From positions 496,001-560,000 of the forward strand of contig CBDCUK010000001.1 of NCBI GenBank assembly GCA_965222755.1: DNA of 64,000 bases, given 5' to 3'. Shown here one piece after another: positions 9,621-20,172 of the stretch (position 1 is the first letter of the stretch; each line of letters begins with the position of its first letter). Source of the DNA: JABABV01 sp965222755. GTDB lineage: Bacteria > Bacillota_I > Bacilli_A > Mycoplasmatales > JABABV01. Under the pieces are notes generated by a model, which had not been told where the DNA came from, did no database searches, and saw only the letters and a list, made by a program, of their open reading frames with translations. The position numbers were made by a program, and so were the translations under genes.

Positions 9621-11003
9621 TTATTTTGACTCAAAAAAATTTGTGTTATCTATTTTAGAATCAAAGATATATTCTAACTCTTGATAACTATCAATATTTT
9701 TGAAATCATTATAAATATAATACTTTTCACTATTAATTGGCAATTTTAAAACTTGCTCTTGTAATAGATCACCATTAAAATAATTTTTAAAATCATGATC
9801 GTATAAGGTTTTACTAACTGGCATATAATTAACGAATTTAAAATTTTGAAATTCATGGTTTTCTAGAAAGTTAATAAAACGATAAACTTTGTCCAAACGA
9901 GACCCCGAGACAGATTTATTAATTACAATATTATCAACAGTAAGGTTGTTAACTTTTGGACTGATATAAGCATAGTCATCTTTATTAATAGTGTTGTCAT
10001 CTCCTAAATTTAGAAACGATGAAACAGAATCCCCATTATAACCAAACATTGCATTAACGTGGGTATTTCCTAAATAACTAAAATCATCAGCTTGTGTTTG
10101 ATCCATTCTTTTAATTGGTCTAATATGAAAATTAGAAGTATCTTTAGTGCTAAAAATATCCATAAAATTTTGATAACTTTGATCAGCCATATTTTTAATA
10201 TCACCAGGTTTTATATCAGATTTTGGATTTGGATTAATGTTTTTATTGTGTAATACATTATTAATATTATTACCAATTAATAATAAATTTCGTAAATCAT
10301 TATTAAAATCTAATTTTGGTTGAAAATGATGATTCCCAGAATTAAAAATATTAATATGATTCCCTTGTTTACCATTTTGTCCAACACTATAAAAAGGATT
10401 TCCGGTAATTAAAAAATCTAGTGTTTGAACTCAATTTCAACTGTTATTGAATCGTGCATTAATTTTATTTTTTATTTTTGATCCTGGTGGCATAATTGCT
10501 CCATTAATCTGATAATCGTGATAGTTATAAGTTGTTAATAAGAATTGTCAAAAATACGGAATTGCATAATCAAAAATTTTACTATTGTAATTATTTAATT
10601 TATTATATAAAGTTGCTGTTAAAAATTGTTTTTGAAAAGCTGAACCATTTGTTTCGTGGTCGTTTTTAACAAAATCAAGTCGACTAAAATCAATTTTTTG
10701 AACTAAATTATTATTAATGAAATTATTCACCATATAATCACTAGGAATGATAATATCATAGCTTTTAGGATTTAATAATAATTGCGCTTTAATTTCTTCG
10801 TTAGTATTAATGGCATCAAGATGAACTTTAATGTGTGTTTGTTCTTCAAAATCTTTAATAATTTGCGGATCTAAATAATCATCAAAAGTTGTTAAATAAA
10901 TATCACTCGTAAAAAAGCGATGATTTAAAGTTAAAAATAATGTTGAAAAAGTCACTGCCCCAACTAAGGCAAATGAAAGATAAAACTTCAAACCTTTTTT
11001 CAT
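9621..11003 (-). CDS. potD: Spermidine/putrescine ABC transporter substrate-binding protein (PotD-like)
   Basis: 460 aa, about 100 longer than typical PotD. A hydrophobic N-terminal segment (about residues 5-28) follows the basic start MKKGLKFY, and no lipobox Cys is visible, so it may be membrane-anchored rather than lipidated. The binding-protein core starts SDIYLTTFDDYLDPQIIKDF and continues with YDIIIPSDYMV. Its start overlaps the potC stop by one base (TAATG) with GAGGTG upstream. The usual job is capturing polyamine outside the cell and delivering it to PotBC. Identification rests on these motifs and the operon; the exact ligand is inferred. Confidence 0.88.
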
Positions 11004-11797
11004 TATTTTCACCTCTTTTTATTTAAATAATGTTGATATCCTGTTTTAAAAATAGCAATTAAAGATAGTCCAATAATGACAATACTTGAAAAAGCTAATG
11101 TGTAAGCTTTAATTCCTTTTGACATTGAATAAATAATTGTTGAAACAGTATTATAATGATTCCCAATTGCAAATTTTGTAATTACAAAATCATCAAAAGA
11201 CATCATAAAAGTGATTGCACAAGCACCAATAATTGCTGGCATCATATATGGAATTACTACATTAAATAATGTCGTAATTTTCTTGGCCCCTAAATCATGA
11301 CTAGCATTAAAAAGATTGTTATCAATTTTACTCATTCTTGGTCACATCGTTAATAGCGCATACGGAATATTGAAAACAATATTAATAATAATAGCAGCTA
11401 ATAATCCTTGATGAATATTGAAAGCGACTAATACAATTAAAATTAATAATAGAAACATTAATCCGGTAATAATATCTGGCATAGCGATTGATCAATTTAG
11501 AGTTCTTAAAATAAAATTATTAATTATTGACTGATTACGACGCATTGCTAAAATAATATTAAAACTAATAGCAACTGAGAAAAACATTGAAATTAAACTA
11601 ATCATAATCGTTAATAAAATTGATTTCAAAAATGAACTATTCATCATTAAATCATGGTAATTATTAAGCGTTAAATGATTAAAAACACTTAAAATATTTC
11701 CTTTAGCACTCGTTGAATTAAATGATCACAAAATAACAAATGTTAAAGGTAAATAAACTATCATTAAAAATAAATAGATATATAATTTTTTAAACAT
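11003..11797 (-). CDS. potC: Spermidine/putrescine ABC transporter permease (PotC)
   Basis: 264 aa with about six membrane segments. The inner-membrane coupling motif for the ATPase is ASHDLGAKKITTLFNVVIP, the EAA-loop signature of this permease family. The start MFKKLYIY overlaps the end of potB by 8 nt and has an AAAGGAG site. The stop falls after RWK when TGA is read as Trp. It pairs with PotB to form the channel energised by PotA. Confidence 0.93.
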
Positions 11798-12599
11798 ATT
11801 TAGCTCCTTTATAACGAGAAGTAAATATTAAATTTAAAACCACTTTGATCAAACCATAAAAAGTAAAAATTACTGCACAACTTAAAATTGTTGTGGTGAT
11901 CGCTAGGTTAATTAAATTTTGATTAACATAATTATAAATATTTTGACCAATCATAATATGATTAGCACCAATGAATTGGGGAATTGTTACTGAAGTAGTT
12001 AATGCTAAAAAAGTCATTGTAAATCCCGCAATTATTCCTGGTAATATTAAAGGAATAATAACTTTAAAGAAAGTTTTTAAATGTTTTGCACCCAAATCAT
12101 GACTTGCTTCAATTAAATTACGATCAACTTTATTCATTACACTATATATCGGAATAATCATTAAAGGCATAAAAATATAAATACCTCCCAAAACTAAACC
12201 TATGCTACTTTGAGTAAACTCTGGTCTAAAAAGAAAATCAAAAAAAGTTTTTAATCCAATCAATTTCATTAAAGCGTTAATTCACATTGGTAATGTTGCT
12301 AAAAATAATAATTGTTTTTTTAAAAAATTTGACTTAATATTATTTAAATAATAACAAAAAATAATCCCAAATATCGCACAAAATAATGTCGTAATCGCAG
12401 AAATATAAATCGAATAGAAGACAATGTGTCAAAAATTAACAGTAACATTAGCTTGGTGATAATGTTTTAACGAAAATGATCAAATAATATTTTCTAAACT
12501 ATAATCACAAAAAGAAATAATCAAAGTTAATATTATCGGGATAATGATGAATATTCCCAAAAATAAAAAGTATGGTCATAACCTTAATTTATTGCGCAT
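11790..12599 (-). CDS. potB: Spermidine/putrescine ABC transporter permease (PotB)
   Basis: 269 aa, hydrophobic, with about six membrane segments starting MRNKLRLWPYFLFLG. The EAA-loop reads ASHDLGAKHLKTFFKVIIP. The gene overlaps potA by 11 nt and potC by 8 nt, so translation is coupled through the operon. The order potA-potB-potC-potD is the standard one. Several Trp are TGA. Confidence 0.93.
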
Positions 12600-14157
12600 T
12601 TTCAATGTACTCATCAATTTCTAAAGCTGTTGGATCTCAATAAATTCCTACTAATGGCGAAGTTGGAATATCATCAATATAAGCTTTATATATTATTCCA
12701 TCTTCAGCAGAAATATAAATTTCAAAATAACCATCTTTTTCTAATCGACGAATAATTTTTCCTTTAATCATTGTTTTCTGATCTTTAAAATTAGTTACTT
12801 TAATATTATCAGGATCAATTTTGATTACTAATTGATCGGCATTATTTAAATTACTATTGATTTTATAATGATGTCCTTTTCATTCAATGTGATTAGCATC
12901 AATAACATTAACATCGTAAATATAAGTACTATTATCAAATGGTTTCATCACGTGAACATTAGCACTATTTCATTTAATGGCTACTTTATTAGTTTTTGGT
13001 TTTGTAGTAGTGTTAACTAAGTAATTACCTTCATTAGTAATAATAGTGATTGAAAATAAATTACCTTGATATTCAATGCTTCCAACTTGACCGTTAATAA
13101 AGCCCTCGCCTCATTTAACAATTTTAATATCTTCTGGTCGAACAACAGCATCAACTAAATTCCCTTTAATTAATTTAGTATTAACTGATCCAAAATTATA
13201 AGTTTTTTTATTTCATTTGATAGTTTTACTATCAACAACAATCGCATCTTCAATGATATTTGAATTTCCAATAAAATTGGCAACTCACTCATTTTTAGGT
13301 TCTTCATAAATTTTATCAGGTGTATCTTGTTGAATGATATCACCCTCTTTCATAACGACAATTTGATCAGACATGCTTAATGCTTCACTTTGATCATGAG
13401 TCACATAAATGAAAGTTATTCCTAATTCTTGTTGTAAACGCTTTAATTCTTTTTGCATTGTTTTACGTGTTAATAAATCTAGTGCTCCTAATGGTTCATC
13501 TAAAATTAAAACTTTTGGTTGGTTGATTAAAGCTCTAGCTACAGCAATTCTTTGTTGTTGCCCACCAGATAATTCTTTAATATAACGTTTTTCAAAACCA
13601 CTCATATTTAATAACTTTAATAATTTTTTAACTTCAGTTGTTAAATATTCTTTATTTCATTTTTTCTTATCGATTAACGAAAGTTCTTTAATAGTTTTTT
13701 TTAAAGCTTTTTTTTGATTTTTTAATTCTAAGTAATCACTAGATTTTTTCTGGTTTTTTTTAAAACTTTTTAGCTGTTTTTCTAAAATTTGTAATTCAAA
13801 AAAGTGATCGTGGATTTTACTATTGATTGCGAATTTTTTTGCTTTTGGCCCATAAACAATATTTTCAAAAACTGTCATATGTGGAAATAGAGCATAATTT
13901 TGAAAGACTGTATTTCATGGTCTATTATATGCGGGCATTGTTGTAATATCTTGGCCATAATATAAAATCTGACCATTATCAGGCATTAAAAAACCCGCTA
14001 TCATATTGATAGTGGTGCTTTTACCACATCCTGATGGCCCTAAGAAAGTGATAAATTGGTTATCATAAATTTTTAAATTAAAATTATCAATAATTTTTTG
14101 ACCAGAAAAATATTTATCAATATTTTTTAATTCTATTAAAACTTTGTTGTTTTTCAA
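12589..14157 (-). CDS. potA: Spermidine/putrescine ABC transporter ATP-binding protein (PotA) with a helical insertion
   Basis: 522 aa, longer than the usual 350-380. Walker A GPSGCGKST is at about 40-48, the signature LSGGQ at about 196-200, and Walker B LILDEP near 216-222. Between the first and second halves of the nucleotide domain (about residues 105-180) sits a Lys/Glu-rich probable coiled-coil insertion. Enlarged PotA proteins are known in mycoplasmas. A long beta-rich C-terminal region (about 300-522) follows. The start is a TTG preceded by AAGGGG, as no suitable ATG exists in frame. It is first gene of potABCD and powers polyamine import. Confidence 0.92.
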
Positions 14158-14222
14158 TTTTCAGTCCCCTTTTCTTTTGATTTTTATATTTAAATTTATA
14201 TTATTATAATTATTAAATTAGT

Positions 14223-15038
14223 TTATGTTCAAATTGCAACAAGTGCCATAATTGAAAATCCCACAATAACTCATAAAAAGTTTCATACTTTACAACATTT
14301 TGATCCCAATACTGATTTACTTAACCCGTGAAGCGTTCCTAAAAATAAGAATGTTCCACCTGAAAATGCAATTAAAATCGGTGTAATTATTTGGTTATCA
14401 AAATTAATTTTTACAGTATAACCTAAAATTAATCCTAATGGTGTTGCTAGTGCAAAAATTAAGAATAAAAATATTTTAACTCATGTTTTACTTTTGGTTT
14501 TATAAAGTTCAATTGTTAATGCTAAAGCTGCCACTGTTTTATGACTCAAAATAGCAATTAACATAATTACAGCTAAACCTCTTGTATTAGCTAAACCAAG
14601 TCCAGCTCCTGCAAAAAACGAATGCAATGTTAAAGCTAGTGTTGTTGAACAAGCTAAAATTAAAGTATTAGTCTTTGATAAAGTAAGTTTTTTTTCATCT
14701 TCAATATCAATTTCTTGATTATTAATATTTAATGTTGTGTGATATTTTTTATGATTATAATAAGCAAAAGAATGCTCTATTAATAAAAATAAAATAAATA
14801 CCGCTCCCACAATTAACATAATAACAGGATAATTAATATTTGGTTTTTGGTCATGAAAACTACTGATCGCATCCGGAATAAGATGGATTAAAGCTGCTCC
14901 TAGAAAAACCCCAGTTGCAACCGATTCTAAAGAATCGAATGTTTTTCCGATTTTAAAGCGCTTCTTAATTATCGGAATTGCAAAACCAATACAAGCTGCT
15001 AATAAAATTAGAAAAACGTAAAATATCATTTGTGACAT
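14223..15038 (-). CDS. ZIP-family divalent metal transporter
   Basis: 271 aa with about seven to eight membrane helices. Conserved metal-path motifs are HLIPDA in an early helix, LTLHSFFAGAGLGLA, and SHKTVAALALTIEL, which match helices IV and V of ZIP proteins. The cytoplasmic loop holds a His- and acid-containing stretch. It would import zinc, iron or manganese. An AGGAGG site precedes the ATG. It ends 66 nt before potA on the same strand; whether it reads into the pot operon is not clear. Metal choice cannot be told from sequence. Confidence 0.88.
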
Positions 15039-15110
15039 GCTGCCTCCTGTTTTTATAAAAATGAATTATATAAATATTCTATAGTTAAATATTATATAAT
15101 AAATTAATAT

Positions 15111-16739
15111 TTAGTGCAAATTAACAATATTTTTATCATGTATATTTTTAAAATAATCATATTTTCTTAAAAATTTAATTTGTGATAATAAAATCATGAA
15201 ATCTTTATATTTGAAAATTAAGGATAATATTATAATGCTTAAACTATAAGTTACAAATGCAATAACTCCAACTTTTATTAAGCTTATTAATTGGACATTT
15301 ATAGTATCATAATGGTTAACATTAAATCACAGAAGACCTGAAGTCATCGATGCAATTATTAAGAATATACTTATTGATTTATAAAAAGATCAATGGCTAT
15401 ATTCTTTGATAAAGTTTTTTAAACAGTATCTTCTAATTGCAATAAAGCGATATGACGAAGAAACAATTGTTCCTATTAAAACTCCATAAACTTTTAAAAA
15501 CCATACTAAAATTAAAGATATAACAACATTAAGTATTAATTCAATAATTGCTTGTGATCGTGTTTCACGAAAATGACCATAACTAGTAATTAAAGTTCAA
15601 TAAGGAATTCTTAATAAATAAGTAATGATTGAAGCTGATACTAAAATTGCCATCCCAATATTAAAATATTCTTTAGGTAGGTTTTTACCAAAAAAGTAAT
15701 TTATAAAGAAAGGCGAGATTAGAGTAAACATTATAAAAATAAAACTAATAATCAGAACTGTAAAATACTCATAAAAATTAAAAAATATTCCAGATATCTT
15801 TTTTTTAAGCTTAAGATTTTGACCAATTGCGTAACTGATAGAAGAAAGTCAATCTTCAAACATACTTTTGATTGTCGCACCAATTGATGCAAATGCTGCA
15901 TAAACAGAAATTAAAATAAATATTGAATCTTTAAATTTTAAAGATGATATAGATAAAATTAAACCATCTAAATAAGCAATTGATGTATAGCATAATTTAT
16001 GAGCAAAAGAATTTCCAAATAATTTTCCTAATTTTAAGTTGGTTTTTTGAATTTTTAATTGTGGATATTTTCATTTTGTATAAATTGATATCATGTAAAA
16101 ACCTGATACATTACCAATTGCTAAAAATAATAACGGGATTAATGTGTATCAAATAGTATGCGGAAATCAGAAAAAAGATCCAATTGTAAATATCGAGAAA
16201 AATAAACTTCAAAAAAGCTGAATTTGGTTTAATACAAAATTTTTTTGATCACTATTTAAAATCATATAATATTTACCAGATATAAAATATCCAAAAATAC
16301 TATATGAAGAAACAGCTCCTATTAATGCAATAATATATAATGGTTTAAAAGTTGTATTAATATAAATTGCCGGTAAAATACAACAATTTACAATGATTAA
16401 AATAATATAAAATCATCCAATTTTTTTTAAAAATTTATTAGCAGCTGAAAAAATATCATTAACTACATCTCAATCTTTATTAAACATTGGTTTATATAAT
16501 TTATAAATTATCGCTACCCCAATACCACCATCAATGATTGAAAATAATAACATTATTTGGGAAACACTACGGATCATCCCGTTGATTTCATCTGAAAATT
16601 TTTTAATATATAAAAACATAATTACAAACAGCAAAATAGCAGTAAAAAGTCTTTTAATTGTTGCTCATAGCAAAATTTTAATAGAGTTTTTTACCGCTAA
16701 TGTTTTTTGATTTGTTGTAACAGCTTTAGTATTTGACAT
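15111..16739 (-). CDS. Polysaccharide/lipid flippase-like membrane protein (MOP superfamily)
   Basis: 542 aa with about twelve to fourteen hydrophobic helices spread along its length. The N-terminal part (IDGGIGVAIIYKLYKPMFNK) resembles Wzx/oligosaccharide-flippase exporters, which move lipid-linked sugars across the membrane. No glycosyltransferase genes accompany it here, so the substrate is unknown. It lies in a run of membrane protein genes between a short unknown gene and the ZIP gene. Start ATG at the SNTKAVTT N-terminus. Family assignment is from topology and local pattern, so moderate. Confidence 0.7.
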
Positions 16740-16759
16740 AAATAATATTATATCACTAA

Positions 16760-17305
16760 TTAAATTTGTTTCGCAATAAAAATTAACGTTTGATCAATTA
16801 ATAAATTTACTATTAAAATTATTCCAGATTGCATAAATAAATTAATCATAAAATCATTAATTTGATCACTAGCAAAATTATTAATAAATCCTCAAGATAA
16901 TAAGTAGCTAATTGTAAAAATAATAACTCCAATAATAATTAAAATAAAATCATGTTTCACAACATTTTTTAAAAAATGAATGCTGATTATAATAACTATA
17001 GAAATTAAAAACGAAGCAATAATATAAAAATTATCATCATTATAAACAAACTCTGTTAGCGCAATCCCTAAAGAAGTACCAATTAAAGTTGGTAAAAATG
17101 GCATTGTTACTGCGAAACCAATGATGGCAATATAAACAAACATATAACTATGTAATTCACCATCTAAATATTTTGAAGGTTGCGTATTTATACCATCTAA
17201 AAGTACTCCAAAAGTAACGACAACTGTAAAAATAACTAACGCTATTATTTCATAATGAAATTTATAATATAAGTTGATTAGTTTTTGAAATTTTGATTTT
17301 TTCAT
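16760..17305 (-). CDS. Unknown integral membrane protein
   Basis: 181 aa, about five hydrophobic helices, no motif I recognise. It starts MKKSKFQKLINLYYKF, with a GAGGTG site 7 nt upstream and TATAAT-type sequence just before that, so it has its own promoter after the ATP synthase terminator. One TGA-encoded Trp lies near the C-terminal quarter. It precedes the flippase-like gene with a 20-nt gap, suggesting co-transcription. Function unknown. Confidence 0.7.
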
Positions 17306-17357
17306 TTCACACCTCACACTGTGATTATACTTATATTATATCTTTATTTTTTAGAAA

Positions 17358-17395
17358 TAAAAAAAGTAAAGATTAATTATCTTTACTTTTATTTT
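17358..17395 (-). terminator. Terminator of the ATP synthase operon
   Basis: AAAAGTAAAGAT/ATCTTTACTTTT stem with a T7 run on the minus strand. The atpC stop codon lies inside the hairpin loop. Confidence 0.85.
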
Positions 17396-17792
17396 TAATA
17401 TTGATTCTGTTGAGTGTTTGACTTAATTGAGAATCAAGATTATATTCTTTCTTTTCATCTTTTTGATTAGCGATTGCTTTTTTAATGCGTTCAAGATTTT
17501 GTTCTTCTTTACTAATATTAATATCTTTAACAAAAGTAATATTATCAGTAATAATCGAAGTGTGATCTCGTTCTACATAAAGAATCCCACCAGAAATAGC
17601 TGTTTGTTGTGTGCGATTTTCTTCTTTAATCGTTAATAAAGAAACTTCAATTGTAGAAACAAAAGGGACGTGGTTTTTTAAAATCCCAGCTTCCCCAATT
17701 GGTGTCTTAACAACAATTGATAGCACTTTACCATCAAAGAAAATCCCATCAGGAGTAATAACTTTTAAATTAAAAAGAGCGTTATTTTCCAT
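17373..17792 (-). CDS. atpC: F1 ATP synthase epsilon subunit
   Basis: 139 aa. The N-terminal beta-sandwich shows the family pattern (LKVITPDGIFFDG, TPIGEAGILKNHVPFVSTIE, AISGGILYVE) and the C-terminal helical part is Lys-rich. It is part of the central stalk and a regulator of ATP hydrolysis. It is last in the operon, 3 nt after atpD. Confidence 0.95.
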   Translation of the reverse strand: MENNALFNLKVITPDGIFFDGKVLSIVVKTPIGEAGILKNHVPFVSTIEVSLLTIKEENRTQQTAISGGILYVERDHTSIITDNITFVKDINISKEEQNLERIKKAIANQKDEKKEYNLDSQLSQTLNRINIKNKSKDN

Positions 17793-17795
17793 AAA

Positions 17796-19205
17796 CTATC
17801 TTAATTTCTTTAATTCAGCGGCTTTTTTAACAGCTTGTTCAATCGTACCAACTAATAAGAAGGCATTTTCTGGTAAATCATCATATTTTCCAAGTAATAT
17901 TTCTTTGAAACCTTTAATAGTTTCAGCAATGGGAACATATGTTCCTGGAATGTCAGTGAATTTTTCAGCAACATGAAATGGTTGAGATAAAAAGTTTCGA
18001 ATTCGACGCGCACGCGCAACTGTTTTTTTATCTTCTTCTGATAATTCATCCATTCCTAAAATAGCAATAATATCTTGAAGTTCTTTAAAGCGTTGTAAAA
18101 TTGATTTTACTTTTAAAGCAGTATCATAATGTTCATGTCCAATTACTTCAGGATCAAGCATTCTTGATGATGAAGTTAATGGGTCAACCGCTGGATAAAT
18201 TCCTAACGCAAAGATTTTACGATCAAGGACAGTTCGCGCATCTAAATGCGTGAATGTTGTTGCTGGTGCTGGATCTGTTAAATCATCAGCTGGTACATAA
18301 ACTGCTTGCACAGAAGTGATTGATCCTTTTTTAGTTGATGTGATTCTTTCTTGTAATGCTCCCATTTCAGTAGCTAGCGTTGGTTGATATCCAACAGCAG
18401 ATGGCATACGTCCTAGTAAAGCAGATACTTCAGAACCGGCTTGTGTAAATCGAAAAATGTTATCAATGAATAATAAAACATCTTGTCCCATAACATCACG
18501 GAAATATTCCGCCATTGTTAAACCTGTTAAAGCAACGCGCATACGTGCCCCGGGAGGTTCATTCATTTGTCCAAATACTAATGCTGTTTTATTGATAACA
18601 TTAGCAGATATCATTTCATAATAAAGATCGTTTCCTTCTCGTGTACGTTCTCCAACTCCAGCGAAAACAGAAAGACCCCCATGTTCTCTGGCGATATTAT
18701 TGATTAATTCTTGAACGATAACTGTTTTACCAACTCCCGCTCCTCCAAATAAACCAATTTTTCCACCTTTAGAATAAGGAACTAATAAATCAATAACTTT
18801 GATTCCTGTTTCTAAAATTTGAGTAGATGTTTGTTGTTCTTCAAAAGTTGGTGCTTCACGATGAATTGGCATGAATTTTGTTTTTGGATCGACTTGTGGT
18901 TTTTCATCGATTGGTTCTCCTAAAACATTAAACATTCTTCCAAGCACTGCTTTACCGACAGGTACTGAAATAGCAGCTCCAGTATCGATAACTTCTAGTC
19001 CTCGAACTAATCCCTCAGTTGGTCCCATAGCAATACATCTAACAATGTCATCACCAATATGACCAGCAACTTCAACAATTAAATGTTGATCTTTGTGGTT
19101 AATTTTTAAAGCATTCAATAAATTAGGTAATTTTTGTTTTTCAAAACGAACATCAATAACTGGTCCAAGTACTTGGACTATTTTTCCAATGTTAAAATTT
19201 TTCAT
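17796..19205 (-). CDS. atpD: F1 ATP synthase beta subunit
   Basis: 469 aa, the catalytic subunit. The P-loop GGAGVGKT lies near 154-161, followed by GERTREGNDLYYEM, the Walker B region DVLLFIDNIFRF, and ALLGRMPSAVGYQPTLATEMG. The length is standard. No TGA codon interrupts it. It sits 17 nt after atpG with a GGGGG-type ribosome binding site. Confidence 0.98.
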   Translation of the reverse strand: MKNFNIGKIVQVLGPVIDVRFEKQKLPNLLNALKINHKDQHLIVEVAGHIGDDIVRCIAMGPTEGLVRGLEVIDTGAAISVPVGKAVLGRMFNVLGEPIDEKPQVDPKTKFMPIHREAPTFEEQQTSTQILETGIKVIDLLVPYSKGGKIGLFGGAGVGKTVIVQELINNIAREHGGLSVFAGVGERTREGNDLYYEMISANVINKTALVFGQMNEPPGARMRVALTGLTMAEYFRDVMGQDVLLFIDNIFRFTQAGSEVSALLGRMPSAVGYQPTLATEMGALQERITSTKKGSITSVQAVYVPADDLTDPAPATTFTHLDARTVLDRKIFALGIYPAVDPLTSSSRMLDPEVIGHEHYDTALKVKSILQRFKELQDIIAILGMDELSEEDKKTVARARRIRNFLSQPFHVAEKFTDIPGTYVPIAETIKGFKEILLGKYDDLPENAFLLVGTIEQAVKKAAELKKLR

Positions 19206-19222
19206 TATTTGAATCCCCCTTC

Positions 19223-20077
19223 TTAGCTAGCATCTGATCCAGCAATGATTTCTGAAATTTCTTGAGTAATCGCCCCTTGTCGAGCACGATTATATTTAAG
19301 TTCTAATTCAACTTTTAGATCTTCGGCATTATCTGTTGCATTTTCCATCGCTGTTCTTCGTGACGATTGTTCACTAATTTTTGATTCTGATATTGAACCA
19401 AAAATTAGTGATGAAACATATAATGGAATCATTTTTTTGAAGACAGTTTCGGCATCTGGTTCAAATTCATAATTCTTAGTTGCTAATTTTATTACCTTAC
19501 CGTTTTCATCAACCGGTTTTGTTACTGGTAGAATCGTACGCAATGTTGGTTCAAAAGTTAAAGTATTAATATATTTGGTATATATTAATTTAACTTTACC
19601 AATATTATTTGAATAATACTGTGACAACGCTTCCAAACTAATCGTATTAGCAATTTCATAAGCTGGTTTATCACCAGTCTTTAAAAAGTTAAATTCTGGT
19701 TTGCGATTTAATGACATCATATGATTATACCCTTTAGTACCAATCATAACTAAGACATCATTTGGTTTTAAATTATTCTTCAATAATCGTAAAACATTAC
19801 TATTATAACCACCACATAATCCTAAATCAGAAGTAATTGCGATATATAATGTTTTTTCATTATCGTTTTTGGGAAAAACTTTTGATAAATCTTTAACATT
19901 ATTAATTAACTCAGCAACAGTGTTGTTAACTGACTCATAATATTCGCGAATATTTTCAAAATTATTTTTAGCGCGGCGTAATTTAGCAGTTGCAACTAGT
20001 TTCATTGCTTTTGTTATTTTTGAAATAACTTTAACTGATGTAATTCGACGTTTTGTCTCTTGCATTCCTTGCGCCAT
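19223..20077 (-). CDS. atpG: F1 ATP synthase gamma subunit
   Basis: 284 aa. The N-terminal shaft helix (MQETKRRITSVKVISKITKAM), the central ITSDLGLCGGYNSN motif and the C-terminal helix (SSRRTAMENATDNAEDL) are all present. It is the rotor of F1. A 95-nt gap with a hairpin separates it from atpA, which is unusually long for this operon. Confidence 0.97.
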   Translation of the reverse strand: MAQGMQETKRRITSVKVISKITKAMKLVATAKLRRAKNNFENIREYYESVNNTVAELINNVKDLSKVFPKNDNEKTLYIAITSDLGLCGGYNSNVLRLLKNNLKPNDVLVMIGTKGYNHMMSLNRKPEFNFLKTGDKPAYEIANTISLEALSQYYSNNIGKVKLIYTKYINTLTFEPTLRTILPVTKPVDENGKVIKLATKNYEFEPDAETVFKKMIPLYVSSLIFGSISESKISEQSSRRTAMENATDNAEDLKVELELKYNRARQGAITQEISEIIAGSDAS

Positions 20078-20131
20078 GACTACTCCTTACTAGATTTAGT
20101 TTTAAAATAAACTATTAACCTATTATTTTTT

Positions 20132-20167
20132 AAGTTATTTTTAGCAAAATTACTGATTAAATAACTT
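20132..20167 (-). repeat. Hairpin in the atpA-atpG intercistronic gap
   Basis: Perfect 9-bp arms AAGTTATTT (20132-20140) and AAATAACTT (20159-20167) enclose an 18-nt loop just after the atpA stop. No T tract follows on the minus strand, so it looks like an RNA processing or stability element rather than a terminator. Confidence 0.45.
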
Positions 20168-20172
20168 GATAA

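Noticed and set aside
12941..12958. parS-like sequence GGTTTCATCACGTGAACA
   Set aside because: It matches the ParB site only in part and lies inside potA; no perfect parS copy was seen.
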